Shown: positions 44,612-53,680, numbered from the stretch's first letter. The stretch is 64,000 bases of DNA from Terrirubrum flagellatum (GCF_022059845.1 NZ_CP091851.1:1426001-1490000); one strand, 5' to 3'. Notes: generated by a model from the letters alone, not told the origin. Program-made: numbers and translations.

Positions 44612-44878
44612 ATGACGTCTTCCAGGATGATCAATGAGCTGCTGGCGTGGTCTTCGGTGATTGCGCTCATGATGTCGGAAGCTTCGGCCGCTGACGTGTA
44701 CACGCTCTATCGTAGTTCGCTTATCGAAGGCGTTCGACGCGTTCATGTCGCAACGTTCGATGCAGCCGAGTCCGGCGAGTATAATCGCGAGAACTGCGAG
44801 CTCGCCGCCGACCTCTTTCAACGCCAACCCAGAGTGAGAACACGGTTCTGGTGCGAAGCTGGACGCGCGCAAAATTAG
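44612..44878 (+). CDS. Small exported protein (88 aa) downstream of the metalloprotease
   Basis: ATG at 44612 (or 44627) opens a precursor with a signal peptide (W-S-S-V-I-A-L-M-M-S-E-A-S-A-A-D) and a mature part of about 60 residues: V-Y-T-L-Y-R-S-S, H-V-A-T-F-D-A-A-E, Y-N-R-E-N-C-E-L-A-A-D-L-F-Q and F-W-C-E. Two cysteines may form a disulfide. It starts four bases after the protease stop. Genes for periplasmic inhibitors accompany some secreted metalloproteases, but this protein is not recognisably one, and similar small proteins occur alone in Hyphomicrobiales, from memory. Confidence 0.65.
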   Translation: MTSSRMINELLAWSSVIALMMSEASAADVYTLYRSSLIEGVRRVHVATFDAAESGEYNRENCELAADLFQRQPRVRTRFWCEAGRAQN

Positions 44879-45148
44879 AATGCGTCCGCTATGGACCCAG
44901 TTGTTGGCGGCAGCCGCAAGAGCGCTTTCGTGCCAGCCGGGATGCCGAGTTGTCTGCAAATTATTAGGTGCGACCTCGTTGAGAGCTTTGGTTCACGCGC
45001 CTGCGTCCAGCCACGATGTTTTTGAGAACGGATATCATCGGAATAGCGGAAGCAAGGCTGTCGCAGCCAGTGGCGTCGCATCAAGAAGGGCGACGATTGA
45101 CGCTGGCGGTTGGAAAATGAAATATTTTCAAGCGCTTGCAAACTTTGT

Positions 45149-45239
45149 TGGCGGAGACGGAGGGATTCGAACCCTCGATACCCTTTTGGGGTATGCTCAT
45201 TTAGCAAACGAGTGCCTTCAGCCTCTCGGCCACGTCTCC
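45149..45239 (-). tRNA. tRNA-Ser (anticodon GCU)
   Basis: The complement folds as a class II tRNA: acceptor GGAGACG (45233-45239) pairs with CGTCTCC (45153-45159), followed by discriminator G and an encoded CCA (45149-45151). The anticodon loop reads TTTGCTAAA, giving GCU. A long variable arm (TACCCC...GGGTA) and T-loop GGTTCGAATCC are clear. It stands alone and closes the accessory block at 39-45 kb, a usual kind of integration target. I found no second copy of its 3' end in the window. Confidence 0.96.
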
Positions 45240-45349
45240 GTCGCCGGCTTGGCCGGCGCCGGCGTGTATGGCCGCGGTCGGGGGCTTTTGCAAGGCCAAA
45301 GGGCCGGCTGTCCCGGGCTGCCGGGATGGCTGGTCCCGCGCTGGCGGGC

Positions 45350-46684
45350 TCAGGCCTTGACGATGTGGGGGGCGGCGATCCCGAGCCGTGCGCAGACATT
45401 GCGCGTGTCGACCATCAGCGGCGCCTGGGCCGCGATGGCGGCGTAGTCGACTGCGTCATGGTCGGTCGCTATCAGCACGGCGTCATAGGCTGCAGCCGCG
45501 TCGCCGGCGATGGAGGCCGAGCGGCGCCCGGCCAGCGCCGCATGCTCGCGCGTTAGCGGGATCACCGCGACAAAGGGATCGTGATAGTCAGCTTGCGCGC
45601 CGCGCGCCTCGATCAGTTCGATCAGCTTGATCGACGGGCTTTCGCGGATGTCCTCGACATTCTTCTTGTAGGCGATTCCGAGCACGAGGATGCGCGCCCC
45701 GCTCAAGGTTCGGCCGCGCACGCGGTCGAGCGCCTCGGCGAGGCGATCGACCACGAGATAGGGCATGCGCGTGTTGATCTGGCCCGCGAGCTCGATGAAG
45801 CGCGTGTCGATATCGTATTCGCGCGCCTTCCAGGTGAGGTAGAACGGATCGATCGGGATGCAGTGCCCGCCAAGGCCGGGGCCGGGATAGAAGGGCATGA
45901 AGCCGAAGGGCTTCGTGCTCGCGGCGTTGATCACATCCCAGATATCGACGCCCATCGCGCCATAGACGACCTTCAACTCATTCACGAGCGCGATGTTGAC
46001 GGCGCGGAAAATGTTCTCGGTGAGCTTCACCGCTTCCGCCGTGCGCGTGGATGACACCGGCACGGTCTTCACCACGATCTGCGCGTAGAGCGCGTCCGCG
46101 AGCGCCAGCGCGTCCGCGCCATCGCCGCCGACGACTTTCGGGATCGTCGCGGTCTGAAAATTCGGATTGCCGGGGTCCTCGCGCTCCGGCGAATAGGCGA
46201 GGAAGAAATCGACGCCGCTCTTCAACCCACCGCGCTCGAGGATCGGGCGCACAAGTTCGTCGGTGGTGCCGGGATAGGTCGTGGATTCCAGCACGATCAA
46301 CTGGCCCGGCCGCAGCGTCGCCGCGATCGCGTCGCTCGTTTTCTCGACATAGGAGAGATCAGGCTCACGGAAACGCGTCAGCGGCGTCGGCACCGCGACG
46401 AGGATCGCGTCCGGCTCCGAGAGCCGCGTGAAGTCCGCTGTCGCCTCGAAGCGGCCGCTGGCAAGCACGTCCTTCACCAGCGCGCCGTCGATATGTTTCA
46501 TGAAGCTTTCGCCGCGATTGAGCTCGGCGACGCGCGCGGCGTTGATGTCGAAGCCGATCACGCGAAAACCCCTGCGCGCGGCGGCAAGCGCCAGGGGAAT
46601 GCCGACATAGCCAAGCCCGATGACGCCGATGGTCGCGGTCGCCTGTTCAAACGAGGCTTTCAGCGCGGCGACGTCAGGCTTCAT
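45350..46684 (-). CDS. UDP-N-acetyl-glucosamine 6-dehydrogenase-type nucleotide sugar dehydrogenase (WbpA-like)
   Basis: A 444-aa NAD-dependent dehydrogenase that oxidises C6 of a UDP-HexNAc to the uronic acid. The N-terminal NAD motif is G-V-I-G-L-G-Y-V-G-I-P-L; the centre has S-T-T-Y-P-G-T-T, Y-S-P-E-R-E-D-P-G-N and the catalytic Cys in P-G-P-G-L-G-G-H-C-I-P-I-D-P-F-Y. The block T-K-P-F-G-F and the C-terminal end H-I-V-K-A are shared with Pseudomonas WbpA, more than with Ugd or WecC. It lies alone, 11 kb from the O-antigen genes at the right end. It would supply UDP-GlcNAcA for surface polysaccharide. Confidence 0.92.
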   Translation of the reverse strand: MKPDVAALKASFEQATATIGVIGLGYVGIPLALAAARRGFRVIGFDINAARVAELNRGESFMKHIDGALVKDVLASGRFEATADFTRLSEPDAILVAVPTPLTRFREPDLSYVEKTSDAIAATLRPGQLIVLESTTYPGTTDELVRPILERGGLKSGVDFFLAYSPEREDPGNPNFQTATIPKVVGGDGADALALADALYAQIVVKTVPVSSTRTAEAVKLTENIFRAVNIALVNELKVVYGAMGVDIWDVINAASTKPFGFMPFYPGPGLGGHCIPIDPFYLTWKAREYDIDTRFIELAGQINTRMPYLVVDRLAEALDRVRGRTLSGARILVLGIAYKKNVEDIRESPSIKLIELIEARGAQADYHDPFVAVIPLTREHAALAGRRSASIAGDAAAAYDAVLIATDHDAVDYAAIAAQAPLMVDTRNVCARLGIAAPHIVKA

Positions 46685-46750
46685 GCGGGTTCCGGGGCTT
46701 CGGGAGCGCGGTCCCTAGGACGTCGCTCCGGGGCTGGCAAGGCTCGCCGC

Positions 46751-47623
46751 TCAGCGGTAGCGCCGCTGCACCGCGACGCTCGCGGCCACCGTCAGGATGA
46801 TCGTCGCGATCATCAGGATGAAGGACACGGCGCCGCCGAAAGGCCAGTTGTTCTGCCCGGCGAAGGTCGAGAAGACGAGCGGCCCCATGGTCTGGAATTT
46901 CGGCCCGCCAAGCAGCACCGGCGTCGCATAGGCGTTCATGGCGAGGATGAAGGTCAGGATGACGCCGGCGACAATGCCCGGCATGGCGAGCGGAAAGAGC
47001 ACACGCGCCGCCATCTTCATCGGCGGCGCGCCGAGGCTGAAAGCGGCCTCCTCGACATTGCGATCGATGCCCTCGATCACGCTCTGCAGCGTCAGCACCA
47101 TGAAGGGCAAATTGACCGCGATGATGCCGATCACTACGGCGGTCTCGGTGTACATGATCTCGATCGGCGTCGAGATGAGGCCGATCCCCATCAGCGAGGC
47201 GTTGACGAACCCCTTCGATCCGAACGCCACCATCCAGCCGGCGGAGCGCACGGCGTTGCCGACAAAGAGCGGCAGCACGATCGACATGATCAGCAGATTC
47301 TTGAAGCGCGACTGCGTGCGCGCCACGACATAGGCGAGGGGAAAGCCGAACAGCAGACAGATCGCCGTACATACGACCGACACGCGGATCGTGCGCCAGA
47401 GAACGGCGAGATAGAAGGGGTCGGTGAAGAATTTGACGTAGTTCTCGATGGTCAGCGCATCGACCATCAATTTGCCCGGCACGAACGCGTTCAGGCTGTA
47501 GCGGAACAGGATCGCGATCGGGACGAGAAGCCCGACCGCGACAAAGAGCGCGGCGGGAACGAGAAGTCCCGCCGCGGTGAGATTTCCCGGTTCCCCGACC
47601 GAGCGTTCGGCGACAGCAGCCAT
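46751..47623 (-). CDS. ABC transporter permease, PotB type (polyamine/opine family)
   Basis: A 290-aa inner-membrane permease with six helices, the first near residues 17-40 (L-L-V-P-A-A-L-F-V-A-V-G), and the EAA docking loop E-E-A-A-F-S-L-G-A-P-P (about 190-200). It is the last gene of the minus-strand importer operon, seven bases after the binding-protein gene. Sequence places it in the spermidine/putrescine/iron-type (family 1) group; it does not define the ligand. Confidence 0.9.
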   Translation of the reverse strand: MAAVAERSVGEPGNLTAAGLLVPAALFVAVGLLVPIAILFRYSLNAFVPGKLMVDALTIENYVKFFTDPFYLAVLWRTIRVSVVCTAICLLFGFPLAYVVARTQSRFKNLLIMSIVLPLFVGNAVRSAGWMVAFGSKGFVNASLMGIGLISTPIEIMYTETAVVIGIIAVNLPFMVLTLQSVIEGIDRNVEEAAFSLGAPPMKMAARVLFPLAMPGIVAGVILTFILAMNAYATPVLLGGPKFQTMGPLVFSTFAGQNNWPFGGAVSFILMIATIILTVAASVAVQRRYR

Positions 47624-47630
47624 ATCTGAA

Positions 47631-48698
47631 TCAGGCCTTGAACACCTTGTCCCACCACTCCTTCATCGCCGCGTCGTTCTTGGCGAGGAAATCGTAGTCG
47701 AGATCCTTCATGCGCTTCTGTTCTTCATCGGTGAAGCCGATGCGCTTCATGAGATCGGCCGCGACAGCCGCGTTGGTGACGGTTGGCGCGTAGCCCATAT
47801 CGACAGCGAAATTCTCCTGCGCGCCCTTTTCAAGCATCGCATCCATATAGGCGTAGGCGCCGGCCTTGTTCGGCGCATTCTTCGGAATCATGAAGCCGGA
47901 GATATAGGCCATGATGCCTTCGGACGGCGCGATCGAGTCGCAATTGATGCCGGCGTTCTGCCACTGCACCGCGCGCGCCTTCCACATCAGGCCGATGCCG
48001 ATCTCCTCGGTCTTGAGGCCCTGCGCGAAGGCTTCGTTGGTGGGATAGAGACGCGCGCCGCCTTTCTTCGCGGCGAGCAGCAGCTCCTTGCCCTTCTCCA
48101 GCGCCGTCATGTCGCCGGCTGCGGCGAAGCCCGCGGCGAGCATCACATACTGATACTGGATGTCGATGAAGCCGAGCTTGTTTCCGTATTTCGGATCGAA
48201 CGCGTCCTTGTAGGAGGTCGGCGCCGGCTTGATCATCGAGGGATTGTAGACGACCACCTTGCCCGACAGGATATGGCCGACGCCGAAGGGATATTTCATC
48301 AGCGGGATGATGCTGCCGGCGTTCTTGAGCTTGGAATAATCGATCGTCTCGGCGATCCCGGCTTCGTTCATCTCGAACATCTGCGCGGCGGACAGGCCCT
48401 GAATATCGGTCGTGCCGCGCGGCAGGCGCTTCTCCGCCACCATCTTGGCGCGGCGCGGCGCGTCCGACGCCTGATCCTGCACCACCTCGTAGCCCTTCGG
48501 TTTGAGGAACGGCTCCTCGACATTCTTGGTCAGCAGGCGGGCATAGTCGCCGCCCCATGTGCCGACGACGACGCGGCCTGCGCCCTGCGCGCGCGCAGGC
48601 GTGATCACCGCCGACGGCAACAGCGACGCGCCGGCTGTGGCGCCGAGAGTCTTCAGCGCATCGCGCCGATCAAATGATTTCTTCTCGTCCCGAGACAT
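47631..48698 (-). CDS. ABC transporter substrate-binding protein, PotD type
   Basis: A 355-aa periplasmic receptor. The leader has a twin-arginine pattern (S-F-D-R-R-D-A-L-K-T-L-G, then a hydrophobic stretch and A-R-A-Q), so Tat export is likely. The mature part starts V-V-G-T-W-G-G-D-Y-A and contains E-A-F-A-Q-G-L-K-T-E-E and A-G-A-Y-A-Y-M-D-A-M-L, as in spermidine/putrescine-type binding proteins. GGGGAGAG precedes the ATG. It lies between ATPase and permease genes. Confidence 0.9.
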   Translation of the reverse strand: MSRDEKKSFDRRDALKTLGATAGASLLPSAVITPARAQGAGRVVVGTWGGDYARLLTKNVEEPFLKPKGYEVVQDQASDAPRRAKMVAEKRLPRGTTDIQGLSAAQMFEMNEAGIAETIDYSKLKNAGSIIPLMKYPFGVGHILSGKVVVYNPSMIKPAPTSYKDAFDPKYGNKLGFIDIQYQYVMLAAGFAAAGDMTALEKGKELLLAAKKGGARLYPTNEAFAQGLKTEEIGIGLMWKARAVQWQNAGINCDSIAPSEGIMAYISGFMIPKNAPNKAGAYAYMDAMLEKGAQENFAVDMGYAPTVTNAAVAADLMKRIGFTDEEQKRMKDLDYDFLAKNDAAMKEWWDKVFKA

Positions 48699-48728
48699 AT
48701 CGCACTCTCCCCTTGATGCTGCGAAAAT

Positions 48729-49787
48729 TCAGACGTTGCTTTCTGCGAAGATCATGCCGGCGTCCGCCGGCCATCCCACCATGACGCGTTCGCCGATTTC
48801 AGGCGGCGCGCTGTCGCGCCGGTTCGGCGTCTGCACGATGACATGGTCCCGCTCGTTGAGCTTCACATGCACGTCGAGCATCGCGCCGAGATAGGAAACG
48901 AAGGTGACCGCCCCTTCGATCGCGTTGTCAAGGCTGGCGGCAGCCGGGCCGATGGTGAGCCGTTCGGGTCTGAGCGCCAAAGTCGCGGGGCCGGCCGGGC
49001 CTTCGGCGCAGCGCAGCGCGAGGCCGCCGCGCGTGCGGAACCGGCCGGACGACTCCATCTCGCCCTCGATCATGGTCGAACGGCCGACGAAATCGGCGAC
49101 GAAGCGATTGGACGGCCGTTCATAGAGGTCGGCCTGCCGTCCCACCTGCTTCACCACACCATCCGACATCACGACAAGTCGGTCGGCCATGGTCAGCGCT
49201 TCTTCCTGATCGTGCGTGACCATGATCGTCGTCAGGCCAAGTTCGCGCTGCAAGGCGCGGATTTCGACGCGCACGTCGAGGCGCAGCTTGGCGTCGAGAT
49301 TCGACAGGGGCTCGTCGAGCAGTAGCACGTCCGGCCTGATGACGAGCGCGCGCGCGAGCGCCACGCGTTGCTGCTGGCCGCCGGAGAGCTGGCGCGGATA
49401 GCGTTCGCCGAAGCCCGCGAGCCTGACGAGGCGCAACGCCTCGGCGACGCGCGGCGCGATGTCGGCGGCGGCGACCTTCCGCATCTCCAATCCGAACGCG
49501 ACATTCTGCGCCACGGTGAGGTGAGGGAAGAGCGCATAGTTCTGGAAGACGAGGCCGGCGTTGCGCTTCCACGGCGGAAGATTGGTGACGTCGCGCGCGC
49601 CGAGCGTGATCGTCCCTCCGCTTGGGGGAACAAATCCGGCGACCATGCGCAGCGTCGTTGTCTTGCCGCAGCCGGACGGCCCGAGCAGCACGAGAAATTC
49701 GCCGTCGGCGACATCGAGCGACACCGAATTGACCACGGCGTGATCGCCATAGCGCTTGGTCAGATTTGAAAGCGAGAGCGACGCCAT
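48729..49787 (-). CDS. ABC transporter ATP-binding protein, PotA type
   Basis: A 352-aa ATPase with Walker A GPSGCGKT, Q-loop FQNYALFPH, signature LSGGQQQRVALA, Walker B VLLLDEPLSNLD, H-loop M-V-T-H-D-Q-E-E-A, and a C-terminal TOBE-type regulatory domain (about residues 265-350). The start ATG shares a base with the permease stop (TAATG); an open frame up to 49895 is not used. It would power the two flanking permeases. Confidence 0.94.
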   Translation of the reverse strand: MASLSLSNLTKRYGDHAVVNSVSLDVADGEFLVLLGPSGCGKTTTLRMVAGFVPPSGGTITLGARDVTNLPPWKRNAGLVFQNYALFPHLTVAQNVAFGLEMRKVAAADIAPRVAEALRLVRLAGFGERYPRQLSGGQQQRVALARALVIRPDVLLLDEPLSNLDAKLRLDVRVEIRALQRELGLTTIMVTHDQEEALTMADRLVVMSDGVVKQVGRQADLYERPSNRFVADFVGRSTMIEGEMESSGRFRTRGGLALRCAEGPAGPATLALRPERLTIGPAAASLDNAIEGAVTFVSYLGAMLDVHVKLNERDHVIVQTPNRRDSAPPEIGERVMVGWPADAGMIFAESNV

Positions 49788-50617
49788 TACACCACGCGCG
49801 AGAGTTTGACGTATCGATCGGTGACAATCATCGCCACGCCGATCAGCGCGATCTGGAGCACCGAGACGGCGGCGACGGTCGGATCGATCTTCCATTCCAG
49901 ATATTGAAGGATCGCGATCGGCAGCGTGATGCGTCCGGGACCGACGAGGAACAGGCTCATTTCGAGATTGCCGAACGACATCACGAATCCGAACAGAGCC
50001 GCCGCGACCACACCGGGCCGGATCGTCGGCAGCGTGACGCGAAAGAAGGTCGTCAAACGATCGGCCCCGAGACTCTGCGCCGCTTCCTCGACGGCGCGAT
50101 CGGCGCCTGCAAGGCTCGCGGTTACAAGGCGCGCTGTCCAGGGAATGACGACGAGCGTATGGCCGGCGATGAGGCCGGCGATCGAGCCGAGGATCGGCAG
50201 CTCCGTCGCGATCTCGACCTCGATGTGGAAGACATAGAGCGATGTTCCCATCACCACGCCGGGCACGATGAGCGGCAGCAGCAGAAGCTGATTGAGCGCC
50301 GCGCGGCCGAGGAATTCGCGGCGCGCGAGGATGAGGCTTGCGGGCACGCCGAGCGCGAGGCCGAGCAAAGTTGCGGCCACACCCACTTCGAGACTGGTGA
50401 CGAAGCCCGAGGTGAAGTTGCTATTGCCGGCGATCGCGCCGAACCATTTCAGCGTGTAGCCCTCGGGCGGAAATGAGGGGATTTCCTGCCGGAAGAAGGC
50501 GAGCCACGTCACGAAGAACAGCGGCAGCGAGATGAAGGCGAGCGTCAGCGCAGCTATGCCGTTCAGCGCGAAGCGGCCGAGCGCGCGGGAGTCGCTGGAG
50601 GGAGTCATGCCCCTCAT
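49787..50617 (-). CDS. ABC transporter permease, PotC type
   Basis: A 276-aa permease with six helices and the EAA loop V-E-E-A-A-Q-S-L-G-A-D (about residues 165-175). It is the first transporter gene of the operon, coupled to the ATPase by TAATG. The start may be the first ATG (50617) or the fourth codon (50608). The 241 bases before it, up to the amidohydrolase stop, contain a palindromic repeat. Confidence 0.9.
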   Translation of the reverse strand: MRGMTPSSDSRALGRFALNGIAALTLAFISLPLFFVTWLAFFRQEIPSFPPEGYTLKWFGAIAGNSNFTSGFVTSLEVGVAATLLGLALGVPASLILARREFLGRAALNQLLLLPLIVPGVVMGTSLYVFHIEVEIATELPILGSIAGLIAGHTLVVIPWTARLVTASLAGADRAVEEAAQSLGADRLTTFFRVTLPTIRPGVVAAALFGFVMSFGNLEMSLFLVGPGRITLPIAILQYLEWKIDPTVAAVSVLQIALIGVAMIVTDRYVKLSRVV

Positions 50618-50660
50618 CCCCGGAACGGTGAAGTGAGGCGACGAGTCGAACGGAACCGTG

Positions 50661-50793
50661 TCCGGGGACCAGCGAAAAACTTGCGCGAAAGCGCACTTCT
50701 CCGAAAATGATTCGAAGACTCGCTTCGCTCGCAGGTCTTGCGCTGGACCCCGGACTTCATTCCGCTCACTGCGTTCGCTTCACGAATCCGGGG
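50661..50793. repeat. Structured intergenic repeat between amidohydrolase and importer genes
   Basis: TCCGGGGACCAGCG (50661-50674) pairs with CGCTGGACCCCGGA (50741-50754) with a single mismatch, and the CCCCGGA of that arm can alternatively pair with TCCGGGG at 50787-50793. TCCGGGGAC recurs at 50824. Two mutually exclusive hairpins are thus possible. Sequences of this kind are dispersed in Hyphomicrobiales genomes, from memory; a role in uncoupling the two genes is inference. Confidence 0.55.
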
Positions 50794-50858
50794 ACGAGGA
50801 GAGTTTGGTCTCATTACATGGCTCCGGGGACGGAGCGAGCCTTTCGCCGAGGCATTTC

Positions 50859-52097
50859 TCAATTCAGCGTGTTCTTGTGCATGCGGCCGCCTTGCATGAT
50901 CAGGGCCAGATGCTTGCCCTGCCCGATCAGCAGTGCGAGATCCTTCAGCGGATCGCCGTCGACGAGCACGATGTCGGCATGGGCGCCGGCGCGCAGCGTG
51001 CCGAGATGGCCTTCCTGCCGCAGCAGCTTCGCCGCATGCACGGTCGCGGAGCGAATGACCTCGATCGCCGGCAGCACGCGGCCGCGAATGACAAACTCCT
51101 CCGACTGATGGCGATGCATTTCGCCGAGCAGGTCGGAGCCATAGGCCATGGTCAGCCCAGCCTGCTTCATGATCTCCAGCGACTTCATGCCGGAGATCCG
51201 CACGGTGTCGACCTTGGCGATCGATTCCGGCGCAAGGCCGAGCTGCGGCCCCTCGACGCCGAGATATTCGTAAGTGACGAGCGTCGGGCAGGCGATCGCG
51301 CCTTTTTCCGCCGCGAATTTCGCCGTGTCCGCCTGGATCAGATTGCAATGTTCGAGGCTGTGGACGCCGCATTCGACGGCGCGACGGATCGCAGCGTCGG
51401 TGTAGAGATGCGCCGCGACATAGGCGCCTGCATTCTCGGCCTCCTCGACGGCGGCGGTCACCTCTTCGCGCGAGAAGCCGAGGAAATGAATGGGATCATT
51501 CGGCGAGGCGACGCCGCCATTCGCCATGATCTTGATGAAATGCGCGCCTTGCTTCAGCTCCTCGCGGCATGCCTTGCGCACTTCGGCGACGCCGTCGACG
51601 AGGCGGCCGAGCGAGCCGAGCTTGAAATTCCATGTGGCGGGGTCGCGCGCGTCATAGCGCGAACGTGAATCGCCATGGCCGCCGGTCTGCGACAGGGCCT
51701 TGCCGGGAATGATCAGGCGCGGCGCCTCGATCAGCCCCTGCTCCTGCGCTTCGACGAGGGGATAGGTGGCGCCGCCGAGATCGCGCACGGTGGTGAAGCC
51801 GCGATCGAGCATGCCCTTCATCACGCGCGCGGCGCGATAGGCGACTGTCGCGTCGGGAAGCTGCGCGTTCTGGCCGATATTGACCATCACCGCGATGACA
51901 TGGACATGGCAGTCGATCAGGCCCGGCATCAGCGTGCGGCCGCCGCAATTGATCGAACGCGCAGTCGACGCTTTGATCGGCTTGTCCGACAGCTCCTTCA
52001 CGCGGCCGTCCTCGACGAGGAGCTGATAGCCTTCGACGGTCTCATCAGCGACATGCGGATCGAGAAGTTTGAAATTCTGGAACAGCGTCAGGCTCAT
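50859..52097 (-). CDS. Metal-dependent amidohydrolase (imidazolonepropionase/Xaa-Pro dipeptidase-like)
   Basis: A 412-aa amidohydrolase-superfamily enzyme with the TIM-barrel metal ligands in order: H-V-H in G-L-I-D-C-H-V-H-V (about residues 63-66), the lysine in F-I-K-I-M-A-N-G-G that is carboxylated in the binuclear members, His in A-A-H-L-Y, His in L-E-H-C, and Asp in Y-G-S-D-L. It lacks a signal peptide. It precedes a family 1 importer on the same strand and diverges from livGFKHM across 105 bases, so it probably hydrolyses an imported amide or dipeptide. Confidence 0.88.
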   Translation of the reverse strand: MSLTLFQNFKLLDPHVADETVEGYQLLVEDGRVKELSDKPIKASTARSINCGGRTLMPGLIDCHVHVIAVMVNIGQNAQLPDATVAYRAARVMKGMLDRGFTTVRDLGGATYPLVEAQEQGLIEAPRLIIPGKALSQTGGHGDSRSRYDARDPATWNFKLGSLGRLVDGVAEVRKACREELKQGAHFIKIMANGGVASPNDPIHFLGFSREEVTAAVEEAENAGAYVAAHLYTDAAIRRAVECGVHSLEHCNLIQADTAKFAAEKGAIACPTLVTYEYLGVEGPQLGLAPESIAKVDTVRISGMKSLEIMKQAGLTMAYGSDLLGEMHRHQSEEFVIRGRVLPAIEVIRSATVHAAKLLRQEGHLGTLRAGAHADIVLVDGDPLKDLALLIGQGKHLALIMQGGRMHKNTLN

Positions 52098-52202
52098 CGA
52101 ACTCTCTGTTGCGGCGCGTCACGGGAAAGATATTCTCCACGTTAACAAGGCCGGCGCCGGCTTGACCAGACGGCTTCAGCTCCCCTCCAACAGTCCGGGC
52201 GT

Positions 52203-52976
52203 ATGCAGGGCCAGTCGCCGCTTCTTGAGATTGCGAATCTGTCGCGGCGGTTCGGCGGGCTGAAGGCGCTGAACGGTGCCGATATCGCCATCGCGCAGGG
52301 CACGATCACCGGGCTCATCGGGCCGAATGGCGCGGGCAAGAGCACCTTGTTCAATGTCGTCTCAGGTTTGATGAAGCCTGACGCAGGCGAGGTGCGTTTC
52401 GCAGGCGCCGACATCACCGGACATGCGCCGGACGCGCTTGTCGCCGCAGGCCTCGTGCGCACGTTCCAGCTCGCGCGCGGCTTTCCCAAGCTCACTGTCT
52501 TCGATCATCTCATGCTCTATGGTCCCGCGCAGCCGGGCGAGCGGTTCGCGGCCGGTCTCTTCGGATCGACGGACGCGCGGCGGCGCGAGAGCGAGCTTTC
52601 CGACAAAGCGCTCACGCTGGCCCGTCGATTGAAGCTCGATGCGGTGCTCGCCAATCCCGTCACCGCGCTCTCCGGCGGCCAGAAGAAGCTGCTCGAAATC
52701 GGGCGCGCACTGATGGCGGAGCCGAAACTGATCCTGCTCGACGAGCCCATGGCCGGCGTCAATCCAACGCTTGCGGGCGCCATCGCCGAGCATCTGCAAT
52801 CGATCCGGGCCGACGGCGTCACCATCGCTCTGATCGAGCACGATATGGGCCTCGTCGCGCGGCTCTGCGACAAGGTCTATGTCATGGCGGAAGGCCGCAA
52901 GTTGGCTGAAGGCGCGTTTGCTGAGATCGCGGCGAATCCTGATGTGCAGGACGCCTATCTCGGGCGGCGGCGATGA
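52203..52976 (+). CDS. livG: Branched-chain amino-acid-type ABC transporter ATPase, LivG
   Basis: A 257-aa ATPase with Walker A GPNGAGKS, signature LSGGQKKLLEI, Walker B LILLDEPMAGVN and H-loop L-I-E-H-D-M. The N-R-T-F-Q-like segment reads V-R-T-F-Q-L, typical of LivG. The family transports branched-chain amino acids, amides or urea. First gene of a five-component operon; the next start overlaps by four bases (ATGA). Confidence 0.93.
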   Translation: MQGQSPLLEIANLSRRFGGLKALNGADIAIAQGTITGLIGPNGAGKSTLFNVVSGLMKPDAGEVRFAGADITGHAPDALVAAGLVRTFQLARGFPKLTVFDHLMLYGPAQPGERFAAGLFGSTDARRRESELSDKALTLARRLKLDAVLANPVTALSGGQKKLLEIGRALMAEPKLILLDEPMAGVNPTLAGAIAEHLQSIRADGVTIALIEHDMGLVARLCDKVYVMAEGRKLAEGAFAEIAANPDVQDAYLGRRR

Positions 52977-53680
52977 GCGCGCTCGTCGTTGAAAACGTCG
53001 TCGCCGGCTATGGCGCGGCCGAGATGGTGCTGAAGGGCGCGAGCATTTCGGTGGCGCCCGGCGAAATCGTGTCGCTCATCGGCCCGAACGGCGCGGGCAA
53101 GTCAACGTTGATGAAGACCATCGCCGGTCTTCTGCTGCCGCGCGAGGGGAGCGTGACCTACGCCACCGCCGATCTCACGCGCGCAGCGCCATTGCAACGC
53201 GTCGGCACCGGACTGTCGCTCGTGCCGCAGGAGCGCAACGTGTTCGCGACGCTCGGCGTCTATGAAAATCTGTTGATGGGCGCTTTCACCGCGCCGCGCG
53301 AGGCGAAAGCGCGGGCCGAAGAATTGATGACGCGTTTTCCCATGCTGGCGGAAAAGCGCCGCCAGCTCGCGCGCACTCTCTCCGGCGGCCAGCGGCAAAT
53401 TCTTGCAATGGCGATGGGGCTGATGACGCGGCCTTCGCTGCTGATGCTGGACGAGCCGACGGCTGGCCTCTCGCCGAAGGCGGCGGACGAAATCTTCGAC
53501 ATCATCGCCGGCTTGCCCGCCACTGGCGCATCCGTGCTCATGGTGGAGCAGAACGCGCTTGAAGCGCTCAACGCCTCGACGCGCGGTTACGTCCTCGTCA
53601 ATGGCGCGGTGGCGCGCGAAGGCGCGGGCAGGGCGCTCGCGGAAGATCCGGATATTCGCCGCCTGTTTCTCGGGGGATAG
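52973..53680 (+). CDS. livF: Branched-chain amino-acid-type ABC transporter ATPase, LivF
   Basis: A 235-aa ATPase with Walker A GPNGAGKS, the LivF-type V-P-Q-E-R-N-V-F loop, signature LSGGQRQILAMA, Walker B LLMLDEPTAGLS and M-V-E-Q-N at the H-loop position, where Gln replaces His as is usual in LivF. It partners LivG. The binding-protein gene follows after 17 bases. Confidence 0.94.
   Translation: MSALVVENVVAGYGAAEMVLKGASISVAPGEIVSLIGPNGAGKSTLMKTIAGLLLPREGSVTYATADLTRAAPLQRVGTGLSLVPQERNVFATLGVYENLLMGAFTAPREAKARAEELMTRFPMLAEKRRQLARTLSGGQRQILAMAMGLMTRPSLLMLDEPTAGLSPKAADEIFDIIAGLPATGASVLMVEQNALEALNASTRGYVLVNGAVAREGAGRALAEDPDIRRLFLGG

Noticed and set aside
45149-45239. tRNA-Ser as a proven attachment site
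   Set aside because: I found no direct repeat of its 3' end and no integrase in the window.
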